Below, piece after piece: positions 24,401 through 32,500 of a DNA stretch of 64,000 nucleotides. Each line of letters begins with the position of its first letter. Position 1 is the first letter of the stretch. Location of the stretch: the NCBI RefSeq assembly GCF_905475395.1, contig NC_058338.1:90939435-91003434 (forward strand), given 5' to 3'. Source of the stretch: Chrysoperla carnea. Taxonomy: Eukaryota; Arthropoda; Insecta; Neuroptera; Chrysopidae. Position numbers and translations under genes: made by a program. The notes under the pieces are model-generated. The model worked only from the letters and a program-made list of their open reading frames with translations. It was not told the DNA's origin and ran no database searches.

Positions 24401-24493
24401 TACCTTACGATTGCGACCTTTAAAAACAACAGCAAAAGCACCATGCCCAATTAAATCTTTCGGATTATATTCATAATCACCGATAATTTCCAT
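2647..24493 (-). CDS. Atg1: Autophagy-initiating Ser/Thr kinase Atg1/ULK (unc-51-like), complete
   Basis: Atg1/ULK phosphorylates Atg13, Atg9 and other targets to start autophagosome formation. Fifteen coding exons join in frame: 24404-24493, 24203-24295, 23210-23293, 10334-10370, 10089-10139, 9730-9855, 9593-9666, 8562-8722, 8336-8487, 8151-8273, 6974-7100, 6645-6909, 5007-5528, 4659-4944, 2647-3002 (2547 nt, 848 aa). The protein begins [20 protein letters not shown]. Visible motifs are the glycine loop IGHGAFAVV (15-23), K39 in VAIK, HRD at 132-134, DFG at 162-164, activation-loop T177 and SPMYMAPE. A Ser/Pro-rich linker follows, with DDFVLVP at about 349-355 matching the ULK LC3-interacting motif. 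The C-terminal part ([11 protein letters not shown] to the end, with [10 protein letters not shown] and [12 protein letters not shown]) matches the ULK early-autophagy-targeting/Atg13-binding domain. Length is as expected for insects. Intron 3 (12.8 kb) carries a nested plus-strand gene. Confidence 0.95.
3101..3253. repeat. Short inverted-repeat element, family K, copy 1
   Basis: The ends read ATAGACCTTTTCATTT and, inverted, ATAGACCTTTTCATTTCAAT. An inner TTCGGACGG/CGGTCCGAA pair adds a second arm. It lies in the last intron of Atg1. A longer relative with the same end motif spans 62116-62540. It looks like a MITE. Confidence 0.6.
3768..3957 (+). repeat. Dispersed repeat family A, copy 3
   Basis: Truncated copy that includes the CATCCGTTTAGGCGCTACAA segment, CAGACAGACACACA and a terminal AACACCCTTTTTTGGTTCG. 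It lies within an Atg1 intron. Confidence 0.7.
5640..6330. repeat. Repeat family C, copy 1
   Basis: Shares long segments with 13950-14430, including GGTCGCTGAATACGAATCCG and ATCCGATGTCAGATTACACG. Within the copy the phrase 'CGCTGAATACGAATC' and its inverse 'GATTCGTAGTCAGCGACC' occur at opposite ends, so it is partly self-inverted. It lies in an Atg1 intron (5529-6644). Confidence 0.65.
7101..8150 (-). other. Atg1 intron, no exon seen
   Basis: AT-rich intron with no coding signal. A reverse-oriented 5' part of repeat B occupies about 7779-7989. Confidence 0.6.
7779..7989 (-). repeat. Repeat family B, 5' fragment
   Basis: The reverse complement matches the first ~200 bases of the copies at 11972, 26110 and 29860 (shared ACTAAGTTTAGTCCCAAGTT and a run of CCGTCCGTCTGT-like bases). 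Confidence 0.7.
8723..9592 (-). other. Atg1 intron, no exon seen
   Basis: No coding signal and no repeat recognised. It contains G-rich and C-poor patches at about 9088-9140. Confidence 0.5.
10586..10690 (+). repeat. Repeat family F, copy 1
   Basis: The block running from ATCCGCCATGTTATTACGTC through TGTGTACAC to ATATCAGCGCAT is present in inverted orientation at 25550-25650. Confidence 0.65.
11489..11815 (-). repeat. Dispersed repeat family A, copy 4
   Basis: Long reverse copy starting TAACCCTCGAACCAAAAAAG. It contains two internal blocks each resembling 'GTTCTTAG.T.T.TTTCAA', so the full family appears to contain an internal duplication. Confidence 0.75.
11972..12377 (+). repeat. Repeat family B, long copy interrupted by a microsatellite
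   Basis: Starts TTTTTATACCATGTATACAT, then ACTAAGTTTAGTCCCAAGTT, a CCGTCTGTCTGTC run and AACACGATAACTCAGAAAAG. It stops at the (TA)n tract at 12384. The last ~200 bases recur inverted at 12688-12870. Confidence 0.75.
12384..12462. repeat. (TA)n then (ATT)n microsatellite
   Basis: About 23 consecutive TA dinucleotides, then a short break, then nine ATT units. It sits at the axis of an inverted pair of repeat B pieces. Confidence 0.95.
12635..12659. repeat. (TA)n microsatellite
   Basis: About twelve TA units. A mixed (AC)n(AT)n tract follows at about 12960-12987. Confidence 0.9.
12688..12950 (-). repeat. Repeat family B, inverted 3' part
   Basis: The reverse complement matches the end of the 11972-12377 copy, then continues with the family's terminal motif (GTGAAAACAAACAAATGA, and ATACCATG at the far side). 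Confidence 0.7.
13586..21629 (+). CDS. Secreted-type leucine-rich-repeat single-pass membrane protein with two alternative last exons
   Basis: Exons are 13586-13653, 16881-17415, 17889-18164 and 18639-19092, then either 19500-19813 (548 aa) or 21343-21629 (539 aa). All junctions are GT-AG and keep frame. Residues 1-19 form a signal peptide ([13 protein letters not shown]...VYC). About 100 residues rich in Ser/Thr/Asn follow, then an LRRNT-like cysteine cluster CPAECKC...C (128-143), about six LRRs (roughly 155-345, e.g. [19 protein letters not shown] and [12 protein letters not shown]), a charged stalk and a membrane helix. The family cannot be named more closely than an extracellular LRR adhesion or receptor-like protein. 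No intracellular signalling domain (TIR or kinase) is seen. The whole gene lies inside Atg1 intron 3 on the opposite strand. The first exon rests on the signal peptide and frame match only. Confidence 0.8.
13950..14430. repeat. Repeat family C, copy 2
   Basis: Matches 5640-6330, including AACATTCAGCCAACTTAAC, GGTCGCTGAATACGAATCCG and, near the end, the inverted AATCAGCGACCAAAAATACC. Confidence 0.65.
15989..16215 (+). repeat. Dispersed repeat family A, copy 5
   Basis: Begins CAAGTGAAATTTACAAAAT and ends near AACACCCCTCTTTTGCGCC. It is internally shortened compared with copies 1 and 4. Confidence 0.7.
17575..17790 (+). repeat. Repeat family H, partial copy
   Basis: Matches the left part of the element at 58767-59302: ATATGCTTGAAACTTGA, then ATAAGTTTTATCGATAAAAA and TGCTTCAAGCAAAAAATG. 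It lies in intron 2 of the LRR gene. A piece of repeat B's 3' end follows at 17808-17876. Confidence 0.65.
18240..18302 (+). repeat. Tandem duplication of a ~32-bp unit
   Basis: The unit reads AGCCCAATCAAATGAAGATT then TAAACTACT, and is repeated once with a C to T change. It is in an intron of the LRR gene. Confidence 0.85.
18470..18610 (+). repeat. Repeat family E, copy 1
   Basis: Shares TAATTCGTACTAATTAAAAC and TTTCCAATTTAAACTACCAG with two units at 63430-63530 and 63585-63690. Confidence 0.65.
19500..19813 (+). CDS. Alternative last exon 5a of the LRR gene (tail a)
   Basis: Preceded by a TTCCTTTCTAG acceptor and in the phase left by exon 4 (one base carried over). It encodes an acidic juxtamembrane segment ([14 protein letters not shown]), a motif [11 protein letters not shown], a helix at about residues 484-503 ([18 protein letters not shown]), an Arg/Lys-rich stop-transfer ([12 protein letters not shown]) and an end [12 protein letters not shown]. 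It is homologous, segment for segment, to exon 5b at 21343. The nearest AATAAA is at 20177. Confidence 0.75.
19814..21342 (+). other. Between the two alternative last exons
   Basis: No coding exon was seen. AATAAA occurs at 20177-20182, 20301-20306, 20483-20488 and 20699-20704, any of which could end the short transcript form. A pyrimidine-rich acceptor CTTTCTTTCTAG lies at 21331-21342. Confidence 0.55.
20177..20182 (+). terminator. Candidate poly(A) signal for tail a
   Basis: First AATAAA downstream of the tail-a stop codon at 19811-19813. Confidence 0.35.
21343..21629 (+). CDS. Alternative last exon 5b of the LRR gene (tail b)
   Basis: Enters in the same phase as exon 5a (the carried base plus AA gives Lys, then ATGGAAGTACG). 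It encodes [11 protein letters not shown], the motif [10 protein letters not shown], a helix at about residues 480-499 ([21 protein letters not shown]), a basic stretch ([11 protein letters not shown]) and an end LKSVVANE. Aligned with tail a, it shares GL[ST]G[ST]QI[DN]N, the helix pattern, the basic border and the VVAN near the C terminus. It must be reached by skipping 5a, which has its own stop codon. Confidence 0.75.
21779..21784 (+). terminator. Poly(A) signal for tail b
   Basis: AATAAA about 150 bases after the stop codon of tail b. Confidence 0.55.
21965..22811 (+). mobile_element. Degenerate mariner/IS630-type DNA transposon with intact terminal repeats
   Basis: The terminal inverted repeats begin CAGGGTTGGGCAGGGAGGTA, extend about 35 bases and are flanked by TA on both sides (21963-21964 and 22812-22813). 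Inside are remains of a DDE transposase. [10 protein letters not shown]-like codons lie around 22077-22106, then a separate frame at 22190-22771 encodes [20 protein letters not shown] and [14 protein letters not shown]. In this family FQQDGA carries the second catalytic Asp. Here it is Gly, and the third-Asp region is also altered. With the N-terminal DNA-binding part missing, this is a dead internal-deletion copy. Confidence 0.85.
22190..22771 (+). pseudogene. Transposase remnant (DDE domain, C-terminal half)
   Basis: An open frame of 193 codons inside the element at 21965-22811. It keeps the family texture ([37 protein letters not shown]) but has lost catalytic residues, and its first codons join at a frameshift to the upstream [10 protein letters not shown] block. 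It is not expected to encode an active enzyme. Confidence 0.8.
22855..23060 (+). repeat. Dispersed repeat family A, copy 6
   Basis: Begins ACAAGTGAAATTTACAAAT and ends near AACACTCCTTTTTTGATTCG. It directly follows the mariner-type element. Confidence 0.7.
23294..24202 (-). other. Atg1 intron 2, no exon seen
   Basis: AT-rich, with no coding signal and no repeat family recognised. Confidence 0.5.
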
Positions 24494-25549
24494 TTTGGAA
24501 ATAATTTATTTAAACACTTAAAATATTGCACTAAATATTAACAAATAAAATAATTTAAATCAAAAACACATTTTAAAAAATAAGAAAAAAAAGGTATATT
24601 TTTAATGACTTAAAATCAATAATTCTTATTTTGTAAACATACTTTAAATGATAATTATAAATGTTTATTTACGAAAAGATATTTATTTACAGTTATTGTT
24701 TACTTTTATTGAGTATCACATTTTGAATTTATTTAAAAGAATTATTCTGATGACATTTGTTTCTTTTTAAAAAGAATATAAAAACACATTTGCAAATCAA
24801 TTTGACACCATTGTACTACTTTCAACCATTTTCATCGTGTAAAACGTAATTTAGGTTTAAATCCATAGACATACTAATGTTTATGTAATGATACTTTAGA
24901 ACTATTATAGAGCCATCTATTATTGACTTTTTTAAACTTCATAGCTCATATGTACAGCTGACATATTTGATATTTGATATTTCCCTCACATTATACGCTT
25001 ATTATTATCGGATGCTTTTTATTGGAAGGGGATTTTTGATTGTTCAAAGGGCGGAAAGGGGCTGAAAAGTATCTACCTACTATAAAATATATAAACAGAT
25101 CAGACATCTCCAAAGCCCATCGTGTTCTAGGAGTTATAACACAGATTTGTAACGCACCCCCAATTCTTCTCGTTGACTTTCAATATGGTTCATTAGTCTA
25201 TATTTTCAGGGAAATCATGACTGATAAATGACTAAATAGGAGTACCGTTGTTGAAGCTAATTATGAGCCATCTATTATCTATTTCTCATAAGTATTTTCA
25301 TATGCCTAGTTTAGTTAAAACTCCTACAAGACCTCTATATATATACCATACTACCAGATTAATACTACCTGCACCATAGAAATCGAGGCAGTGTTTTGAG
25401 CAAGATAATTGATATACTTCACTTTGAAAATCCTACCACCTCTTACACGAATCTCAACCAAAAGACTCACCGAGCAAACTTTAACATAACATAATAGAGT
25501 ATTACACCCATTTTTTGAAAATTATCTCAGTTAGATTCAATAGAGATGC

Positions 25550-25650
25550 GCTGATATTTTGTTTGATAATTGTTTATAATTTTAATTTTTTAGTTTACAC
25601 AGCCGTATGACGTAATAACATGGCGGCTACTATTTCATTGTGTTTAAAAA
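25550..25650 (-). repeat. Repeat family F, copy 2 (inverted)
   Basis: Reverse complement of 10586-10690, with shared GATGCGCTGATATTTTGTTT and GACGTAATAACATGGCGGCT. Confidence 0.65.
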
Positions 25651-25742
25651 CAGATTCAAAAACTGAAAACTTTTAATTGAACTTTAAAATTGATTTTGTT
25701 ATTTTATGAACTAAAAGTAGCATTTTCCGAATGCTTTTTGCC

Positions 25743-26025
25743 TAACCTATCTTATATATATTATTACTCTAGCAAGTTTTTTTCTGTCCTACCCTTATCT
25801 TCCTTATTCTCTTATCAACTTCCATGATTCACCCCTCATTTTCAATCTTATCATGTCTAGGTTTGACGAAAAATATACTCACGGTCTAAAAATTTACCGC
25901 TTAGGCAAAAACACGCTAAACAAATAATTTGAACCAAAAAATATAAGCATTTTAAATAATAAGTTTATTAGGCAAACATGTTAGTTTTTACATATGCTCT
26001 CCTAATACTCTAGACATATGATTAC
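25743..26025 (-). repeat. Repeat family G, copy 1
   Basis: Its reverse complement aligns through most of its length with 45065-45345, including AGGGTAGGACA, AAAATGAGGGGTGAATC and AAAACTAACATGTTTG. A shorter relative lies at about 50745-50885. Confidence 0.7.
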
Positions 26026-26109
26026 TATTTATAATACATGTTGTCCTACTATTAATTTAAGAACTTTTGATTTTTTTTCACCACTCATATAGAGTAAAAT
26101 ACCCTACTG

Positions 26110-26660
26110 TTTTTATACCATGTATATATGAAATATACATAGTATATTAAGTTTAGTCCCAAGTTTGTAACGCTTAAAAATAATGATGCTAGGAAAAAAA
26201 GGTGTTCATAAAATCACCTAATTAGTCCATTTCCGGTTGTCCGTCCGTCCGTCTGTGGACACGATAACTCAAAAACGAAAAAAGATATCGAACTGAAATT
26301 TTTACAGCGTACTCAGGACGTAAAAAGTGAGGTCAAGTTCGTAAATGAGCATCATAGGTCAATTGGGTCTTGGTTCCGTAGGACCCATCTTGTAAACCGT
26401 TATAGATAGAACAAAAGTTTAAATGTAAAAAATGCTCCTTATCAAAAATTAAACAACTTTTGTATGAAACATTTTTTCGCAAACATCACTGTTTACCCGT
26501 GAGGGCGCCAATTAGGCGGAAATTTTATTATATGTACTATACTTGATTATCAGTTATGTATGTACGTCACATGTTTGTATGTATAATGTGATAAAGAAAT
26601 CAACACTGACTATGCATGGTATTTCAACAATTAACTCAGTCAATTGTTTGTTTTCACTTG
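26110..26660 (+). repeat. Repeat family B, near full-length copy
   Basis: Starts TTTTATACCATGTATATATG and ends CAATTGTTTGTTTTCACTTG. It contains the family's CCGTCCGTCCGTCTGT run and a GTCTTGGTTCCGTAGGACCC segment. Confidence 0.8.
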
Positions 26661-28504
26661 TTATAATAGAAATTTTAGATCTTTGTATGCTTTCTACAAG
26701 AACCCAAGAGTAATAAGGTGTTATAAAAGCTTTCTATTTGTGTTTGAAAAAGATAATCATTGTATTATGAAAAATTTGATAATGAATTTTCTGCAACATC
26801 ATGATAAATTGATGGGAAAATTAATAAAAACAAAACAATTTTTTCATTCTTTATTTAATATTATTTATGTTAATAATTTTTATACAATACAAAATATAAT
26901 TTAATGTAAATACAAAAAAAAACAGCAAACGGTGGGATGTATTTTAATTAATTTAATGAAATCGAAATATAAAAGAAATTGGAATTATTATTTTAATCAC
27001 TCTATTTTTTTGCAATTTTTAATGATTATCTAAAAATATTAACAATTACTGGCTGTATGAATGTATCAAAAAATTATCTACACATGTAATTTGAACCACA
27101 ATTATCAGAGCGTTTATCAAATGTATTTTGGTGTATATCAGTTTTTCATTATTAAAAATAAATGGAAAGCTGGCTGAAAATGCAAGTCAAGCTTGCGAGG
27201 TCAAAGATTTTTTTCTTCCAAAACTCAAAAATAAAATCAAATTTGGAATACATGATATATGCTAATTACTTTCTTTCACAGGCAACTGCAAACCCACAAT
27301 CGGGTTCAATCAATATTCCATTATTCCAATTTTTTGTACAGAATACTAAAAATTTTAGTTTGTACTGATAACTACGTTTATCAATAACAAAATTGAAAAA
27401 TGTGTTCCGCAAATAATTGAAGTATAGACAATATAATGTCTCCCATACTTCATTGTGAGAACCGAAGCGATAAGTTTCAAATTAAAATCTTCGTTATTGA
27501 TCTTAGATAAGTGGTTATCTTTGTCTATTTCAAACAATTATCGCTTCTTACTATTATAAATAAATAACAGCTTTTAAATGTAATTTCCTTTATTGCACAA
27601 CATTTAGCTCACTTATTTTTTTTAAGATTAGAAATTTAAGGCAATTATTTCGTTAAAATAACGTGAATACAAAAATTGTGCGCAATAATATATAATTAGA
27701 AACGTTAACACACGGTCGATATTCCTAAAATTGATATTCGAACTTGAAAAAAGTAGAAAACATTTAAATTGACTCTCAAGTTTCCTCCTTTTTTGAAGTT
27801 GGGTAATAAGATCATAGAAGGAAAATCAACATATTCTACAAGTCTATGATAATAATGGTTGTCTTTACTACAGACATAAATATTTATAGATTTGTCTTAT
27901 CAAAGACTTAATATTTTATATAGACCAACAATCAGCATGACGTTGACATTCGTAGAGTTTACGACTCTGTCGGTATTGGTCATTTTTACGAAATGATTGC
28001 AATTTATTTCTAATAAAACGTGAATAAAGTCGGTAAATCTTCGTTAACGACGAATTTCCCGCAAATAAATTAAAAAAAACATAAATAAATAAATATTTTT
28101 TTACAATTGATACAAATTTAATAACATTAAAAATACTTACTTCTAGAAATTTCGTACGTTCTACAATATACTAAAAAAACATGTCGCTTGGACAACAATT
28201 GTCAAATTCGATTCTTAAAATTACTCGAACTATTCGATAAAATATCATAATAATCTCAAATTAGAGGATAAGCGGGTCAAAACTTAAGTATGTTTTTTCG
28301 AGTATTAACTAATTTGAAAAATAAGAGATACAACAACATGTATTGGCTAGTTAAGTTTATGTGTATTTACGAAAAATACCGTTGTCGGATAATTAATAAT
28401 AGACCGCAAGCCCACGCCTATAAAACTTACTGATTTTATCACTGTTGAGATTTTGTATATGAGTTCATTTTATGTCCTGTTGTACAGTTTCATAAGAGGT
28501 TACC

Positions 28505-28898
28505 TCATGATGACGCTTGACACGGGCTTTGAGCATTAAATTAGGGCTCCATCTATTTGAAAAAAATAGAAATATGTCCAGCGTCAAGCGTCAGCGTTAA
28601 ATTGTAAAAATAAGCGACAAAAAAAGTTTATCAATATCGAAAGTCGATATATCGAGATATTCATACAAAACGTAATCCTCAAACTTTATTTTTAATAAAA
28701 CACTTGGTAATGATAAAGAGTTGAATATCAATTTATGTCGCCAGTACTGCCAAAATCATTCCTGAGAATAAAGAGCTAAGCTATGTTTAGCTTTTGACGA
28801 TGTGACGCTGCGAAGTTTTTTTTCCAAATGACAGCACGGCCTAAGCTAACCACGTGACCAAATTTGACGCTCAAACTCAGGGTCAAGCGTCAGCATGA
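28505..28898. repeat. Inverted-repeat element, family L
   Basis: The left end CATGATGACGCTTGACACGG matches the inverted right end CATGCTGACGCTTGACCCTG, and both continue into TTTGAGC. An extra inner GTCAAGCGTCA sits at about 28583. It is MITE-like. No second copy was found in the window. Confidence 0.55.
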
Positions 28899-29393
28899 AA
28901 ATACACCTTTACTGAAGTCTATTCTCGGTATCGTAAATTGCGTTCATGGAGCTCGGAAAATTATTGATTACGATCGATCGACTAATTTGAATAAAAAAAA
29001 ACGAATACCCATCAATTTAAAGCTTGAGGCTGCAATCAAAAATTTTCTTGGAAAAAAAAATTTACCTAGAATTCTCTAATTCTTGTGAAATAGGGCATAA
29101 AAACAAATAAACAAAGTCCCAACGGTGATGTAATCAGTATGTTTTTAGGTATGGGCTTCCGTCCTACAAATTTGATCCTTTTAATTTATTTTCGTCCCTT
29201 TTTTATATTGAAAATGACCATCTAATTATACCCTCTTAAAAAAATTGGTTAACTTCCACCCTAATATTTCTGTACATACGTGAAAAACCAAGGTTAACGC
29301 CATTATAGGTAAATTCAGTTAAGCATTACGCCTCTGGTGCCCAAATAATATAATTAAAATGTCGTTTTGTAGCCAGAAGTATTATTTATCAAA

Positions 29394-29399
29394 TTTATT
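29394..29399 (-). terminator. Candidate poly(A) signal of the septin gene
   Basis: TTTATT on the plus strand reads AATAAA on the minus strand, about 175 bases past the septin stop codon. Confidence 0.4.
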
Positions 29400-29572
29400 A
29401 AAAAATATTTTATGAATTTTAAACGTGAATGAATTAAAAATAAACAAAGACTTAATCAATTAAGCTAATCTAATTTAAAATTGTATCACGTTTGAATAAT
29501 ACTGAAAGAAAACGACTTCTTTTAGTTTGTTTAAGGGCGCTGAGGCTGGAATCCACTAAAGTCGTTTTTTGC

Positions 29573-32500
29573 TTAAACATTTATTAAATTATCTTGTTTA
29601 TTATTTTCTTGTCCAGTCAATTTTAATTTTTGTTGCATTTGTGCTAGCATATCTTGCATTCGCCGAATCTGTAAAAACAAAAATATTATTAGCTTAATCA
29701 GATTAGTTCTTATAATAAGAATGCATTTTTATTGATTTAGAGATGAGACATTATTATTGAATTAAATATCAGGGCACTCAAAATAATAATAAATTTAACT
29801 ACTGATGATGATTGCAATTGAAATATGGATATTTTTCGAAATATAAGTCTGTTGTATGATTTTTATACCATGTATATGAAACATGCAAGGTATACTAAGT
29901 TTAGTCCCAAGTTTTTAATTCTTAAAAATATTGATGCTACGAACAAAATTTTAGTATAGGTGTTCATATAATCACCTAATTAGTCCATTTCCGGTCCGCC
30001 ATTTCTGTCCGTCTGTAAGTCTCTCTGTCAACACGATAACTCAAAAACGAAAAGAGATATCAAGATGATATATTTATAGCGTGTTCAGGATATAAAATGT
30101 GAGTTCGAGTTCGTAAATGAGCAACATAGGTCAATTGGGTCTTGGGTCCGTAGGACCCATTTTGTAAACCGTTAGAGATAAAACAAAAGTTTAAATGTAA
30201 AAAATGTATCTTATAAAAAATAAACAACTTTTGTTTGACACATTTTTTCGTTAGCATCACTGTTTACACGTGAGAGCTCAAATTATATAGTTTGTATTAT
30301 ATGGGAATATCAGTTAAGTGTGTATGTATTTATGTATTTTTGGCTACCTTTCTTTACTGATATGACGTAAAAAAACAAGCGATTGCGTAATCAACTCTGT
30401 CTTTACATGGTATTTCAACAATTAACTCAGTCAATTGTTTGTTTTCACTTGCTAATTATATTTTTTGAATAAAATTTTTAATATTCAATTTTATTTCTTT
30501 TATCGTATTTATTTCAATAACTATTATTTCTCAGTTAAGTCCTAAAAACTTGAGACTAAATTCTTTGCAGTTAGAAAATAGTTTTAGAATCACTTATCAA
30601 TTTAAATCGATCCTAAAAGGCGAAGAGTCTAAAATTTCTCCGCTTCTAGAAACAGAGCATTAAAAAAATTGATTGTTTATGAATTTGAAGTTGCCCACAG
30701 TTGAAACGTACTAAAAAAAGCCTCAATTCTTGTTAAAGTGTTCCGGAAAACTTAGCAAAGCTAAAATTTGATGGTATACTGTAAACTATGCAGGTTATGG
30801 ATGCCTGGATAAATTCAACGGAGAACTTAAGAATATTTACCTCTTCATCCTTTTGTAATAAAAGTCGATCAGTTTCATTTTCATTAAATGTTGGTCCTGA
30901 ATCTCTTTTCAATTTCCTGTAATCGAAAGAATAATTTGTTAGCTTGCGCAAGCAAAATTATTATTACAAAATTATTAAACTGAAACTTACCCTCTTTCAC
31001 GCAAAGCATGCTGAGATATTTGTGAAATACATTGAGCTCGGAAATTTTCATAATGGACATCTTGCGTTACATCTTTTAAATCTTGCATATGCGTTGATAT
31101 AAGCATTGTGCGTAATTTTACAAAATCGCTATGTTTAGGATTTTCAACTGAAAAAAAGATTTTCTTTAATTTATTCCCAGATACACTATGCTAAATTATT
31201 TGTGAAGATGCGATTAATTTCTTTCCAAAATGTAAAAAAATCTTTCCAAAATGTAGCGAATATTTTCCAAGGCTAGGTTAGGTTAGGTTAAAGGGGCTGC
31301 TCTGAAGTGGGACACACTTAGACCATAGGGTCCGTTGTGATACCGAAAAAGGGTTGGCTCATCCCCGGCAACTACTCCATGAACCATTTGGAGCTGTTTA
31401 AGAACAGCAGAAGAGCTTTGACGTAGTCGGACTTTAGGTCGGAGAGGTCGTCAAAGAGAGGCTGGCTCAAGTAAGCCCATCTCCTCATGACAAGAGCTGG
31501 GCAGTGACAGAGAAGATGAGACATTGTTTCCTCCTCCTTACCACTGTGAGAGCTCCTGCAGTAATCGTGATACACTGCCAGGCCCAGGCGTTCAGCATGC
31601 CTGCCGCCCAACCAGTGTCCTGTAATAGCCGCAACAATTTTGCGAACAGAGGTCCTTGGAAGTGATATAAGATCTTCGGAACGCCTGCGATTGTACTCAG
31701 ACCATATCTGTCTTGTAATACCACAAGTACGTTCCTCCCTCCATCTAAGTTTGGCCCTTTTAAGATACCCTCTTTGAGGAGCAACTTGCAGTTCGCAAAT
31801 GGAATTCCCGGATATTTATTGATGCTTGTGTCCGGCAGCATTTCCTGGAATGTCCCGGTACGGCAGTCCTGTGCTACCTTTGACGTTAGATAGACTGAGC
31901 TGAAGGATTTAAGAGCTGCTTGGCTGTCGGTGAAGATTGTAATGTCCCTGCACCTAAGGGTGTTCAGTCTTATACATTCCTCATGAATAGCCATCACTTC
32001 CACTTGATACACGCTTCAGTGATCTGGCAGCCGAAATATAATTTCCAAGATATTGCCTGAAATCGTGTACAAGAGCGATATTTCGGAAATATTTTAAGAG
32101 ATATCTCAAAACCTTTTAAGTTAGTTGTTAAAAAAATATAATTTTTGTTTTATTTGGTAAAATTTACCATTATAAACTGAGTTATCAATGTTTTTGTAAA
32201 AAGATTTCTTGCAATTTTACTTACCATCGACTACACCCCATGGATACTGACGACCTCGAACTTTTCTTCCAGATATTTCTAAAACAGTATTACTTCCCAC
32301 AACTGCAAACGGTACACTTGCTTTAAGCTCTCGATCTTGTTGTTTAAATTCGTCATCTTCATCACTATCACATTCGGGAAATTGATACATCTAAAACGAA
32401 ATTTTATTATGGAATCGAATTTGATAAATTTTTCACTGTTTTGTTCAAATATTAACCTGAATTTGATGCTCTTCTATGTCTGCAAGAATTCCCTCTTTTA

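Larger units (their letters stand above)
24494..29572. other. Intergenic region upstream of Atg1 and downstream of the septin gene
   Basis: No convincing gene. Repeat F (25550-25650), repeat G (25743-26025), repeat B (26110-26660) and an inverted-repeat element (28505-28898) are present. The Atg1 promoter is expected just above 24493 but no motif stands out. ORFs at 25040-25231, 26644-26904 and 28864-29079 overlap repeats or lack any family resemblance. Confidence 0.65.

Noticed and set aside
25040-25231. 63-codon ORF
   Set aside because: No family resemblance, no homologous exon nearby and no start context.
26644-26904. 86-codon ORF
   Set aside because: Starts inside the 3' end of repeat B and continues into AT-rich DNA. 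No domain seen.
31270-31290. Telomeric TTAGG array
   Set aside because: Only about three imperfect units at the 3' end of a retroelement copy, so it is an element tail and not a telomere.
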